A stretch of DNA of 64,000 bases from Blastomyces gilchristii SLH14081 (taxonomy: Eukaryota > Ascomycota > Eurotiomycetes > Onygenales > Ajellomycetaceae): NCBI RefSeq assembly GCF_000003855.2, contig NW_003101671.1, forward strand, positions 684,702 to 748,701, read 5' to 3'. Below the pieces are notes generated by a model. That model was not told where the DNA came from. It made no database searches and was given only the letters and a program-made list of their open reading frames with translations. Numbering within the stretch: position 1 is the stretch's first letter; each line of letters opens with the position of its first letter. A program made the position numbers and the translations under genes. Of the stretch, positions 36,840 to 48,338 are shown in pieces.

Positions 36840-38420
36840 TTCTTATATACTCTTAATCTTCTTTTTTTAACAGGTATTTAATCATGTTCTCTGATTATAT
36901 TCTCTGATTATTTTATATAAATACAAATACTGATATATTTATTTTAATTTGTATAGAGTCTTTATATATTGACAGATCTATATCTGTAGATAATAGTGAA
37001 TACTCTAATATTACATTATTGACTGAGAACTTAAAGAATGTAATAATAAAGAAATTATCTATATTATGTATAATTGAGTCTTCTATATTCTCTCTCTCTC
37101 TCTGTTTCTTTCTCTGCTGCTTTTCTCTTATCTTTTATACTTATCTCTATATCTGATTCTTCTGCTTCTGCTATCTCTGTTTCTGCAACTCTTATTTCTA
37201 CTTCTACTACTTCTGCTTCTTCTGCTACTTCTGTCTTCATTATCAACTCTTTTCATTTTAAGAAGATATTGTGTAGACTTGATGAATTACATTTCTCAAT
37301 ATATATACTTCTACTCTTTTTATCAATCTCTAAAACAATTTATTATATAAAGACTGTATATGATACAACTATCTGAAGCTCAGTTATAAATACTGATTAT
37401 TATATTCATTTTAAATATTCATAATAAGATAATTATTTATTTATATCAGAGAATCACCTCTCTCTTTAACAGTGTTAAGATTGTAGATCTTTTCTTTTTT
37501 TATCTTTTCTTTCTAACACTGATTTTTCTGTTCTTAGAGAAAATTATTATGAGTTTTATTATATATGAAGTTGTGATGTTCACAGATATTAAGAAACTTT
37601 TCATAACTATTAAATTTAATATTGTAGATATATTCACTCTGATGAATTTCTTTAAAATAATAGATCTGTATTAGTCTATTCTCTAACATCTGTCATCTGA
37701 CTTTGTAATGCAGATAAAAGATATCTGTGTTTTCAGAAATGAGAATACAGATGTTGTACTCTTTTACATCTATAAGTGTGAGACTTGTACATCTTATCTA
37801 GAATGTTATTATAAGAATGAGCTGTTTACATACTATATTCTACTTTCTGTATTTCTCTGTGTCTCTCTCTCTCTTTCTGAGAAGTCTTGTATATGTTGTA
37901 ATTACATGTACAATTCTAAGATCAGTGAGCATTTATTCAGTAATTATTATCTCTGTTTTTTCAGTTTTATACACTAATAATAGTTCTTAGTTACTTCAGT
38001 GTCAGAGGTTATTTTAATTAAAGATAATAATATTACTAAGACTACTCTCTCTTACTCTTAAGCTTCTCTTATTATTCTCTCTTTCTTCTCTGCAGAGATA
38101 ATTATACATATATCAGATTATAAGTATTCAGTCTCAGATAACTTCTGCTGTTATTTATCTAATTCTGTACTCTCTCTCTTTTCTGTTTCTTCTATCTCTA
38201 CTCTCTTTACTCTGACTTCTAATTCTGCAGATTCTGTGCTCTTCTTCAATTTTTCTATACATATATATACACATTTCTATATTGGCATTTCAGTCAATCT
38301 TGTAATAAATGATATTAATGTTGTACACAGAGTGATAGAAAAATCAGAGATGTATATAGTGTTATTATAAGAGCAGCTTATAGTTCTTAAATTTCTTATA
38401 AATCTTGAGTTTTGAGATTT
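36840..38420 (+). pseudogene. gag-like region, left arm (decayed)
   Basis: The plus strand carries broken frames: 37,074-37,376 (a Ser-rich stretch, then FKKILCRLDELHFSIYILLL) and 37,708-37,977 (MQIKDICVFRNENTDVVLFY...). They correspond to better-preserved frames in the right arm. No domain was recognised. Position between the leader and pol suggests gag. Heavily TA-rich, with more C-to-T change than the right arm. Confidence 0.45.
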
Positions 38421-39075
38421 TCTTTATTTTTGACATTTTTCTTTCCAGGTAATGTGGTGTTGAAATAGATTAAATATGTGATGTATGAAAATGAATGAAA
38501 TGTATGATAATATTTATCTTTTACAGTTAACTGTTAATGATCAATTCATTATTTCTTCTCTTTTCTTACACTTTTTTCTTTGTCTGCTAGCTACTACTCT
38601 TATACAATCTCTATATAATACAGTATTCAGTGACTAGATTCAGCAGCTTTTATCTTTTATAATTCTATCTCACACATTATACTGTCTCTTTTTACTTACT
38701 CAGATCACTATAGTGAATAGCTCATTGAAACTAATCTTATCTGATCTCTGAGCATTCTCAGAGATTAAGATAACTTAATTTTATATATCTGTGAATGTTT
38801 CAGATGCTTCATTCTCTGTTATCTCTGTAATTGAACTGATGTAAACAGTTAAATTCAACTCTGAATCTCTTTTTCCTCTGTGATCTGACTCATGTACAAG
38901 TCTGTCACTTTGAGACTACTTTTTATCACATTGCACTCACTGTCTGTGACATGTTATTATACAACTGACTACAGTCTTATCACTTATTAAAGTGTGATAT
39001 TTATTTAATTTCTTCATTTCTTTTCATTCTTTTCTTATAATCATGAAAAGATCAGAATAAGTGAGATTGTCTAAT

Positions 39076-41931
39076 TTATAAGCTTCTGAAGAAGTATGAA
39101 AAGATCTTCTGAACAGATCTTTCACTGAAATTATCATCAGAATAAGAATTCATACATGAGATTAACACAGAGAATGCAAAATCAGTCAATCAGAATGCAT
39201 ACTCTCTGTCACATATGTATCTTGAAGAACAGAAGCATCAGATCACAGATCTTCTAGAATATGATCTCATATAATTCTTATCAAGTATGTGAGGCTTTTC
39301 AGTTCTATTCATGAAAAAGACAGGTGAGGAGTGATGAATGTGTATCAATTATCAAGCACTTAATAAGCTTACAATCAAGAATGAATATTCACTGTCATAG
39401 ATTCAACAACAGTTGAATACAGTTGAAAGCATCTGATATCTATCAAAGATCAATCTTCTCTCAGAATACTGGCAGATCTGTGTGAATGAACTGTCAGTTC
39501 TGTGAATCACATTTAATATACAATGAGAGAAGTTCAAATTCCTGATAATGTCATTCAGTCTGATAAATGTGCCTGTCATCTTTCAAATAATGATGAATAT
39601 GATTCTTCATAAACAGAATGAAACCTTATATCTCATATATCTTGATAACATTCTAGTCTTTTCAAACTCATATAACAAATATCTGAAGCATCTCAATGAA
39701 GTACTTATAACTCTGACAGAGTATAAGCTCTATATCAAATTAACAAAGTGTGTGTTTGAAATAAAAGAGTTGAAGTTCATAGAACATGTAGTGAGTGATA
39801 GCTGTATATATCTCATTCTGAAGAAATTGAATGTCATAGTGAATTAACCGCAGCTGAGAAATATACACTATGTATAACAGTTTCTTGAATTGATCTCATA
39901 TTATCACAGATTCATCAAGAATTTCACATGAATATCTGCACCACTCTCAGATCTCTTAAGAGAAACAGATGTAAATCTGTGAAAGAAGAAGTTTCATTCA
40001 ATCATCTGAAATGCTGTGTGTGAAGAGACTTTTCTCACACTGAGAGAACATATAATAATATTCTCAGTACTTATTCAATCAGATTATAATAAACCTTTCT
40101 ACATTGAAATGAACACATTCAAATGAGCTATCAGAGACACTCTTCCACAGATGAGTAAGAACAGCAAGCTGCACTCAGTGATGTACAATGATAGGAAACT
40201 ATCAGACACTGAGCTCAATTACTCAGTGTATGAAAAGAAATTGCTAGTGATCAAGTACACACTGATATTATAAGATAGATATATTGACAACAGACATACA
40301 ACAACAGTAATCATAGATCATAAAAGCCTTATCTATCTATAATTAATAATAAAACCTTTCAAATACTTAGCACATTGAATCTCAGAGTTTCAAGTGTATA
40401 ATCTTTATATTAAATACTGAAAGAGATCAGATACTGTGATATCTGATATAATCAGTTACAGACCTGATTTCATGAGTGAGAGTTCTATAAATCAGATATA
40501 AGAAAAGTTCACATTAAACACACTGAGAGAGTGCAAGAAATCAGAATGAGTAAATGCAATAATCTCTCACTTAAAAAATAGCAAGATATCAGATAACAAG
40601 CATCTCATGAAAGTAGTAGAAGAGATGCTTTCAAACTTCAAGCTGAGAAAATTAAAAAATGATGTTATACTTTACTGCAATCTAGAATATGCAGAAGCTC
40701 TCTATCTAAAACATTCATTTAGACATAACTTAGTAACTCATATATACAAGGAATTCAGTCACTTAGAAAGTTCTGAACTCATGAGTGTACTTAAATCAAG
40801 AGTATACTGATCAAGCATGACTGAGAACATTCAGACATACACTCATGAGTGTCTGAATTGCCAGGTTGTGAAAGAATCTAAGAAAGAGTTAGAATATGAG
40901 AAAGTACAATATCAGATAAAGTGTATAATATAACTGTTCAAACAATGAGAGATGAATCTTATAGATATATTATCATGAATATTAAATGAAAATCAATGAA
41001 TAATCACTGCTATTGATTACACTACTGACTGGCCAGTTGTGAAAGCAGTTTCAGAGATAATAGAGAAGATAATAATGAAGTTTCTACATAATGAGATCTA
41101 TATTAACTATGAAATACTGCATGAGATTCTAACTGATAATAATATGAATCTCATAGAAGAAGTGATGAGGTATTTCATGAGTCAGTTACAGACAAGACAT
41201 TGTAGAACAATATTATATCATTCACAGATAAATGAGAAGATGAAACACTTGAATGAAATCTTGAGTAATATGCTGATGAAATATCTAGTGAGCAAGTCTA
41301 TGAGACTATGAAATGAATATCTCAGACAGATGCTATAAGTTATATAGATTCAACAGCATGCAGTCTTCAAGCATTCATCATTCTACCTGTTGTATGAATT
41401 GCATCCGCGCATCTCAGAGAATGCTTCAGAAAAGATAGAGAAGAGAACAGCAGTTACAGATACAACAGTCACAGGTGCAACAGTAGCAGATGCAGCAGAA
41501 ACAGTAGTTGTGAACACAGCAGTCGCGGACACAGAATCAAGATTAAAGAAGATCAGTCACACACATACAAAAGCTAACAAGTTACTTCTGAACTGAGCAA
41601 TTCAATTGAAAAGAATATGAGACTCACTAGTTAAGAAATTGAGTCTCAAGATGAGAATATGAGTTCTTATATATAATGAGAGTTCTGAGAAGTTTCAATC
41701 TAGATGGTTTGAGTTATATAAAATACTCAAATCACATTCTCTGAGAATATATACATTGAAAGAATCAGAGAGACAGATCTTACATAACTTAATAAATGAT
41801 TCACATCTTATAAAAGCAAAGATATAAGATCTGAGTGAATTATAATTATTCACAGCACTATTATCATTGTTGAAAAAGAAGAGACTTAAAATTAAAAAGT
41901 CTTACAAAGTAAGAGAAATCATAGATACTTA
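39076..41931 (+). pseudogene. Ty3/Gypsy pol (RT, RNase H, integrase), RIP-decayed
   Basis: The reverse transcriptase is readable at about 39,270-39,840: the fragment ALNKLTIKNEYSLS, then LLSEYWQICVNELSV, MSFSLINVPVIFQ and the catalytic box as YLDNILVFS, with YLDD changed to YLDN. RNase H follows, with 40,100-40,300 readable as KNSKLHSVMYNDRKLSDTELNYSVYEKKLL. The integrase zinc finger and core lie at about 40,680-41,320, and a C-terminal part runs to 41,900. Trp is mostly TGA (one TGG survives in YWQ). Many stops; not functional. Confidence 0.85.
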
Positions 41932-42641
41932 TAAATCAGATAATCTCACTTATTCTGATCTTTTCACAATTATAAGAAAAGAATGAGAAGAAATGAAGAA
42001 ATCAGATGAATATCACACTTTAATAAGTGATAAGACTGTAGCAGTTATATGATAACACACTGCAGATAGTAGATACAATATGATAAAGAACAGTCTTAAA
42101 GTAGCAGACTTGCATATGAGTCAGATCACAGAAGAAAAAGAAATTCAGAGTTGAATTCAACTGTTTACATCAGTTCAATTACAGAGATAACAGAGAATGA
42201 ATTATCTGAAATATCTGCAGATATATAAAATCAAGTCATCTCAATCTCTGAGAACACTCAGAGATCAGATGAGATTAGTTTCAATGAGCTATTCACTGTA
42301 GTGATTTGAGCAGATGAAGAGAGACAGTATAATATATGAGACAGAATTATAAAAAGTGAAAGCTGCTGAATCTAGTCACTGAACACTGTATTATATAGAG
42401 ATTGTATAAGAGTAGTGACTAGCAGATAAAGAAAAAGTATAAGAAAAGAAAAGAGATAATGAATTAATCATCAACTGTAAGAGTTAGTTATAAAAGACAA
42501 ATGTTATTATATACATCTCATTCATTTTCATATATTACATGTTTAATCTATTTCCAATACCATGTCACCTGAAAAATGCTGAAAACAAAGAAAATCTCAA
42601 AACTCAAGATTTATAAGAGATTTAAGAACTGCAAGTCACTC

Positions 42642-44124
42642 TCATAATAATATTATATATATCTTCAATTTCTCTACTGCTCTATATACAACATTAATAT
42701 CATTTATTACAAGATTGACTGAAATGTCAATATAGAAATGTGTATGCATATACATAGAAAAATTGAAGAAGAGCGCGAGACTCACAGAATCAGAAGTCAG
42801 AACAGAGAGAGTGAAGACAGAAGAAATGAAAGAAGAAGAAGATATAGAACTGAATAAATAATAGTGAGAGTCACTCAGAGCTGAACACTTACAACTCAGT
42901 ATACACACAATCTTTCTTGCAGAGAAGGAAGAGAAAGTGACAGAAGAAGCTTAGAGATAGAAGAAGATAGTCTCAGTAGTATTATCATCTTTGATTAAAA
43001 TAATCTCTGACATCAGAGTAACTAAGAACTATTATTAGCATATAAAACTATAAAGACAGAGATAATAATTACTGAATAAACACCTGCTGATCTTAGAATT
43101 GTATGCATAATTACAATATATACAAGGCTTCTCAGAAAGAGAGAGAGACACACAGAGAAATACAGAAAGCAGAATACAGTATATAAATAACTCATTTTCA
43201 TGACAATATCTTAGATAAGGTATATGAGTCTCATGTCTGCAGATGTAAAAGAGTACAACATCTGCATTTCTATTCTTAAAAACATGAATATCTTTTATCT
43301 GCATCATGAAGTCAGACAACAGATATCAGAGAATAGACTGATATGAATCTATTATTCTGAAGAAATTTATCAGAGTGAATGTTTCTGTGATATTGAACTT
43401 TACAGTTGTAAAAAGTTTCTTAATATCTATGAACACTATGACTTCATATATAATAAAACTCATAATAATTTTCTCTAAGAACAGAAAAATCAGTGTCAGA
43501 AAGAAAAGATGAAAAAGAAAAAGACTTATAATCTTAACACTGTTAAGAGAGAAGATGATTCTCTGATATAAATGAATAATTATCTCATCATGAATATTTA
43601 AAATGAATATAATAATCAGTGTCTGTGACTGAGCTTCAGATAATCATGTTATACACAGTCTTTGTACAATAAATCATTTTAGAGATTGATAAGAAGAGCA
43701 GGAGTATATATACTGAGAAATGTGATTCATTAAGTCTACACAACATCTTCTTAAAATGAGAAGAGCTGATAATGAAAGCAGAGACAGTAGAATCAGAGAG
43801 AGCAGAGATAGCAGAAGTGAGAGAATCAGACACAGAGGCAGAAATAGCAGAAGTAGAAGAATCAGACATAGAAGCAGATGTAGAAGATTGAGAGAGAGTA
43901 GCAGAGAAAGAAACAGAGAGAGTAGAAGAGAATATGAGAGACTCAGTCATACATGATATAGACAATTTCTTCATTATTATGTTCTTTAAGTTCTCAATCA
44001 ATGATTCAACATTGAGTTCACTATCATCAGCAGACACAGATCTGTCAATGTATAAAGATTCTATATAAATAAAAACAAACATATCAGCATCTGCATTCAT
44101 GTAAAATTGTGTCAGAAAACACAA
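42642..44124 (-). pseudogene. gag-like region, right arm (decayed)
   Basis: The minus strand has frames 44,124-43,636 (162 codons; MCFLTQFYMNADADMFVFIYIE..., a Ser/Ala repeat stretch, then FKKMLCRLNESHFS), 43,319-43,035 (94 codons; MMQIKDIHVFKNRNADVVLFY) and 42,908-42,642 (88 codons). The order is the same as in the left arm, read inward. These longer frames show that this arm is less mutated. The family is not recognised; gag is inferred from position. Confidence 0.45.
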
Positions 44125-44694
44125 TCAGAAGCCTGCTGAGAGAAAAAAAAACAGTTGAGAGTATATAAGAAGATGAAGAAGATGTATCATTTATAATAAT
44201 ATATTCTGATAATCATTAGAAGATAAACAAGTTCTGATCATATTTCACAATGTGTTATACTTACTGCTCATGAACTGTTCAGTATGAGCACTACAATGAC
44301 ACTTGTTGTAGAAACAGAGAGTCATTGTCAGAAATGTGTATGATGTGATAGATGAACAGATAGAAAGAGTTGAACAGAAGAAGAAGTAGAAATCTTGAAT
44401 GAGATGATAATGTTCATGATAACAATAATGAAGAAGATGATTAAAGAATGAGAAAAGTTAGTGAATAAGTGATGTAATATAGTGAAAGTTTCATGATGAG
44501 AATGTACATGAAATGCTAGCTGAATCAGAAATAAATCACACAATCATGAAAACTAGTGGCATGCTAATCTGCATGAAGCTAGAATATATGACATGATTAT
44601 ATGAGCATGACTGAATCTGATGAGAGAGAATGTGATTTAGAAGAATGTACAACTGCTGAATAATAACACAGCCGCTTCTGAACTTGCTTATGAA

Positions 44695-44798
44695 TGTAAA
44701 GAGGTCATAGCGGCCATCAATTAATTTAGTATACAGTATATAAAGATGCCGGCGTACGCCTGTAATCATACGCTGGCTCAAGCAATCTTTGAATTACA
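44695..44798 (-). repeat. short LTR, right end of the composite element
   Basis: The minus strand runs from TGTAATTCAAAG to CCTCTTTACA, 104 bp. It is the inverted partner of 35,701-35,802 and keeps the same CpG-bearing core. It abuts a dispersed AT-rich repeat starting at about 44,800. Confidence 0.65.
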
Positions 44799-44800
44799 TA

Positions 44801-46189
44801 TTGAAGATTCATAAACTCTTTAAGAAATCACTGTGAATTACAAAGTCTATATTATTTATAATTTAATACAGAATACTCTCTTTTAATTATAATAAATAAT
44901 TACTTCATTCTTCACATCTGATTTCAGATCATGAAATTTATGAAAAACTCAATACAAATATCAAGATAAACTATGAAATAATTATTAACAGATTATATTA
45001 CAGATTACTGAAGAGTCATCTCTCTACTATAATTACTGTAACTTTATTCAGAAACATTTATCATAAACTGATTATAACTCTGATAAAATTTTTCAACATC
45101 TGAAGTTATCAGAATATAGATAATAAAAGAAAAATAATCAGAAAATTACTACTGAGCTGATAAGTTACTCTATCAGATAATGATTTTTAATAACACTAAC
45201 TTTCTAATTTGAAGAAAATCATATAAAAATAATTATAAATTAGTACTCTGATTCTACAACTCTCATTTAAGAACTTCTGTGAATAATTACTTAATATATA
45301 TATATCTCTGAATCTTTCTCTTCAATTAATTAAAAATCTCAAATTCTGAATACTTTTTTAAATACTTAATTTAAATCTTCATATTTCATATTGATCATGT
45401 TTTTAATTCAATCTCAAGATATACTATAAAGCTAATATACAATATCTAGAATCAGAGTTGAAGAATTATCAAAGAGTGTCTCTTACAGTGAATATGTAGA
45501 CTAGTATAAACAATCTTGCATTTATAAGAGTTACATGTTATTATATTAATGAGAATTGAACTTATTAAGAGATATTAATTGAATTTAAATCATTGATCAG
45601 TAGTCATACTGAGAATTATATAACAGAGATATTAATAACAGTGATTAAAAATAACTATTAAGATATTAGTCTCAGTCTTCTTATAATTATAACTAATGAT
45701 GCTGTAAATAACTATACTATAATAAAAAGCTTGAAGTAAAAATTGACTTTGTATTTCTAAAATGATAAATAAGATTATATTCTCTGCATTACTCATGTAA
45801 TTCAACTTATAATATAAACACTGATAAAGAATCTTAATATTGAGATGATAAATAATGAGATAACTGATTCTTGAGATGAGAATGAGATAAAAGTCATTAC
45901 TCAAGTAACTTTTACATTCACTTTGTAAAGAATAATATTTTTTAATAATACTTTTTAATATTGCTTTTTAATAACACTTTTTAATAATACTACTATTAAT
46001 TTTGAATAGATTAACTAATATTTTAAATATCATAGATTTAAAACATTGTTAATACAATTTATACCTTCTCTAAACAATAATAATAATTTCATGATATTTA
46101 ATAAATAAATAAATCAGTCACATCACTGAATATAATATAGAATATTAAAATATAATAAAGTTTAATATATAAAATAACTGTTCAGACTC
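44801..46189 (+). repeat. dispersed AT-rich repeat, copy A
   Basis: It aligns base for base to 62,612-64,000 at a constant offset of 17,811, checked at the start, at a 90-codon minus-strand frame (45,632-45,904) and at the end, so there is no net insertion or deletion over 1,389 bases. Differences are C/T and G/A; copy A has more T and A. The 90-codon frame is hydrophobic (Ile/Leu/Tyr-rich) and I recognise no family. The repeat probably continues past 46,189 but its partner leaves the window. Confidence 0.85.
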
Positions 46190-47340
46190 TTTAATTATAT
46201 CAGATAATTAATTATTAAATGTAATACTCTGATTGAGAAAAGATTCAGATATTAAAACTTTCTAATATAAAGTGAACTCAGTTGAAATATATAATTAATT
46301 TACTGTTTCAGTTTTATAAGATAATAAAGACAGTTTTAATCACTTATACATCAATACTACAGTCAGTCTGATAAGTGTATAACAGTTTATTTACTCATCT
46401 TAAGAAGCAGTTAAATCACTTAAAAAGAAATTCAGTCTAAGATAATATTATAGCACAGACTATTATTACTGTAAGAAATAAACTAGTATATTATTATAGT
46501 AAAACTGAACAATCTTTTACAGAGTATTACACTGTAGCAGCTTTACTAAATTTCTTCTATTGAGTTAATATCTACACTTCTCAAGATTGAATAGAGAAGA
46601 AATAAGACTTATATATTAAATTAGTCTGAGACTATTACAATGTCAACTATCAGAGATTTGAATAAGCAGATATTAGAGATATAAAGAGAGTGAAATACAA
46701 TTCTCTAATAAGTAATAATCTTTGATAACACTTCATATTACATAGAACTATAATACTAACTTTGAAACAGAACTTGTATACATTAATTATAACTGAAAAT
46801 CAGGTAAAACTATATACTTGTAAAACTGAATTTAACTGCTATCTTCAAGATAATCTGATGAATTTACACATTAAATTAATTCTAGAGTTATAAAAAATTA
46901 TTGAGAGTATATATTCAACTGTTGTACTGATGATATATAATATTCTGACAATTTCATTGACAGTGATGAGAATGAAGTGAAAGTTCAACTCAAGCTGAGA
47001 TATTTATCACTATTATCAGAGACAATTACAAGAAGAAATAATCAAGAAACTTATAATTATAAAATATAGAATTATCAGACACAGTTTAATACCTCTGATG
47101 ATAGTATATCAGAGAAGTATAGTTTTCATAAGAAAGTAAAGAATAAACTTATACAAGAATATATTTAGTTATTTTATAAGTATTATTAATAATCATTACT
47201 AAATTCTGATTATATAAGCAATCACTGAATGAACTGAATAAGACTGAATTTAATCTTCAGTCTCAGTCTCATTCTGATTTTGAAACAATGATCATCTTTC
47301 ACAGTTTATTCTGAGAAATTACTCTCATTTCACTGTTCTT
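46190..47340. other. AT-rich decayed repeat, unassigned
   Basis: This is probably the continuation of the repeat to the left. Fragments near 46,990-47,130 (attacaagaagaaataatcaagaaac...) look like eroded coding sequence but no domain could be read. No gene. Confidence 0.4.
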
Positions 47341-47939
47341 GAATTAAATCTGATTATTTTTCATGTCATTTCTCTCAGAAATGATTCATTTTCAGATTTT
47401 TTTAATGCTTGATTCTGATCAGACTTAAACTAAGAAATGTATGAGATCAGATTAAATAGAACTAAATGTGAAATTTATAATTCCGTCAGTCAGTCTACTT
47501 GTAATAATGATAACAGATAGACTGATCACTGAGATCATAAATTTCATGTTTAGTCTCATTTAGTCTAGTCTCATACATTTCTTGGCGTGAATCCCGCTAA
47601 GACTAGTCATTAAAAAAACATACAAAGTGACTATATATGAGATCTTAAAATGAAATCATGACTTGAAAAAAATGAGAAAGTGATTCTATTTGATCTCATT
47701 TAGTTTCATTCTTGACATAAAGTTACTATTTTTAGACATTTTAAGGTTTTTTTTAGACTATTTTTAATTTTTTAAAAAGTAACACTTTTTGATAACGCTC
47801 AAATGAGATTTAAAGTCATTTAAAGCAATAAAAATAATTTAAATTGAGAAGTGAAAATCATGATCTCATTTAAAAAATGTGATAAGAGTAGACAGTAAGT
47901 CTCACTGAGACAGTATAAGACTACTATCTAATGTTAAAA
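47341..47939. mobile_element. two TIR elements head to head, one truncated
   Basis: The part 47,510-47,939 is an inverted copy of the element at 35,894-36,407. It lacks its outer 75 bases because the Gypsy LTR begins at 47,940. Directly beside it, about 47,341-47,505, lies the end of a related element in the opposite orientation. The shared terminal stretch (aagaaatgtatgagat...gtcagtcta) forms a palindrome around 47,506-47,520. The 47,580-47,600 part keeps a CpG (ttggcgtgaatcccgct). Confidence 0.55.
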
Positions 47940-48338
47940 TGTAAGAGGCCTACGCCGAATAGATCGGTATAATATATAGATCTTATATAACAAAGAGGAA
48001 AATGTTAATGAAGGAAAAGAAAGAGAAAGTGTAGAAATCAGTGATCAGAGTGAATATTTATACACATATGTAATAGTTACACAGTGAAGCTTCAGAGTGA
48101 AAGAATCTATATATGTTTGTAACAGCTGAGAATCAGTGATTGAGAATGACTGAGAATCAGAGCATACATGTTCAATAGTGAAATGAAAGAATCTATGAAG
48201 TGAAGTGAAAGAATCTATAGAGTGTAACAGAATAGTCTATATAATTGATCAGGCGCAGCCTGTCATATTAGCTCTCTTCTTTCAGAAGCAGTTCTCATTG
48301 ATCAAGAGCTGCTGTTTTGAATAACACAGAACTTGAAG
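47940..48338 (-). repeat. 3' LTR of the Ty3/Gypsy element
   Basis: The minus strand starts TGTTATTCAAAACAGC near 48,336 and ends GTAGGCCTCTTACA at 47,940, about 397 bp with TG...CA ends. It follows directly after the integrase C-terminus. The 5' partner LTR is not found; the element is truncated at its gag end. The last 30 bases keep CpG (ctattcggcgtaggc). Confidence 0.65.

Larger units (their letters stand above)
35701..44798. mobile_element. composite retroelement with long inverted arms around one Gypsy pol
   Basis: Two copies of the same LTR-plus-leader-plus-gag-like segment lie in opposite orientation. The left arm is about 35,701-39,075 and the right arm about 41,932-44,798. The unique centre (39,076-41,931) carries pol on the plus strand, continuous with the left arm. 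The left arm contains an extra inserted TIR element. The arms align end to end, including the innermost part: left 38,990-39,060 reverse-complements to right 41,936-42,000. Both outer tips are LTRs pointing inward. No matching target duplication was seen at the ends. This could be an inverted duplication, an autointegration product or recombination of two elements. Confidence 0.7.
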
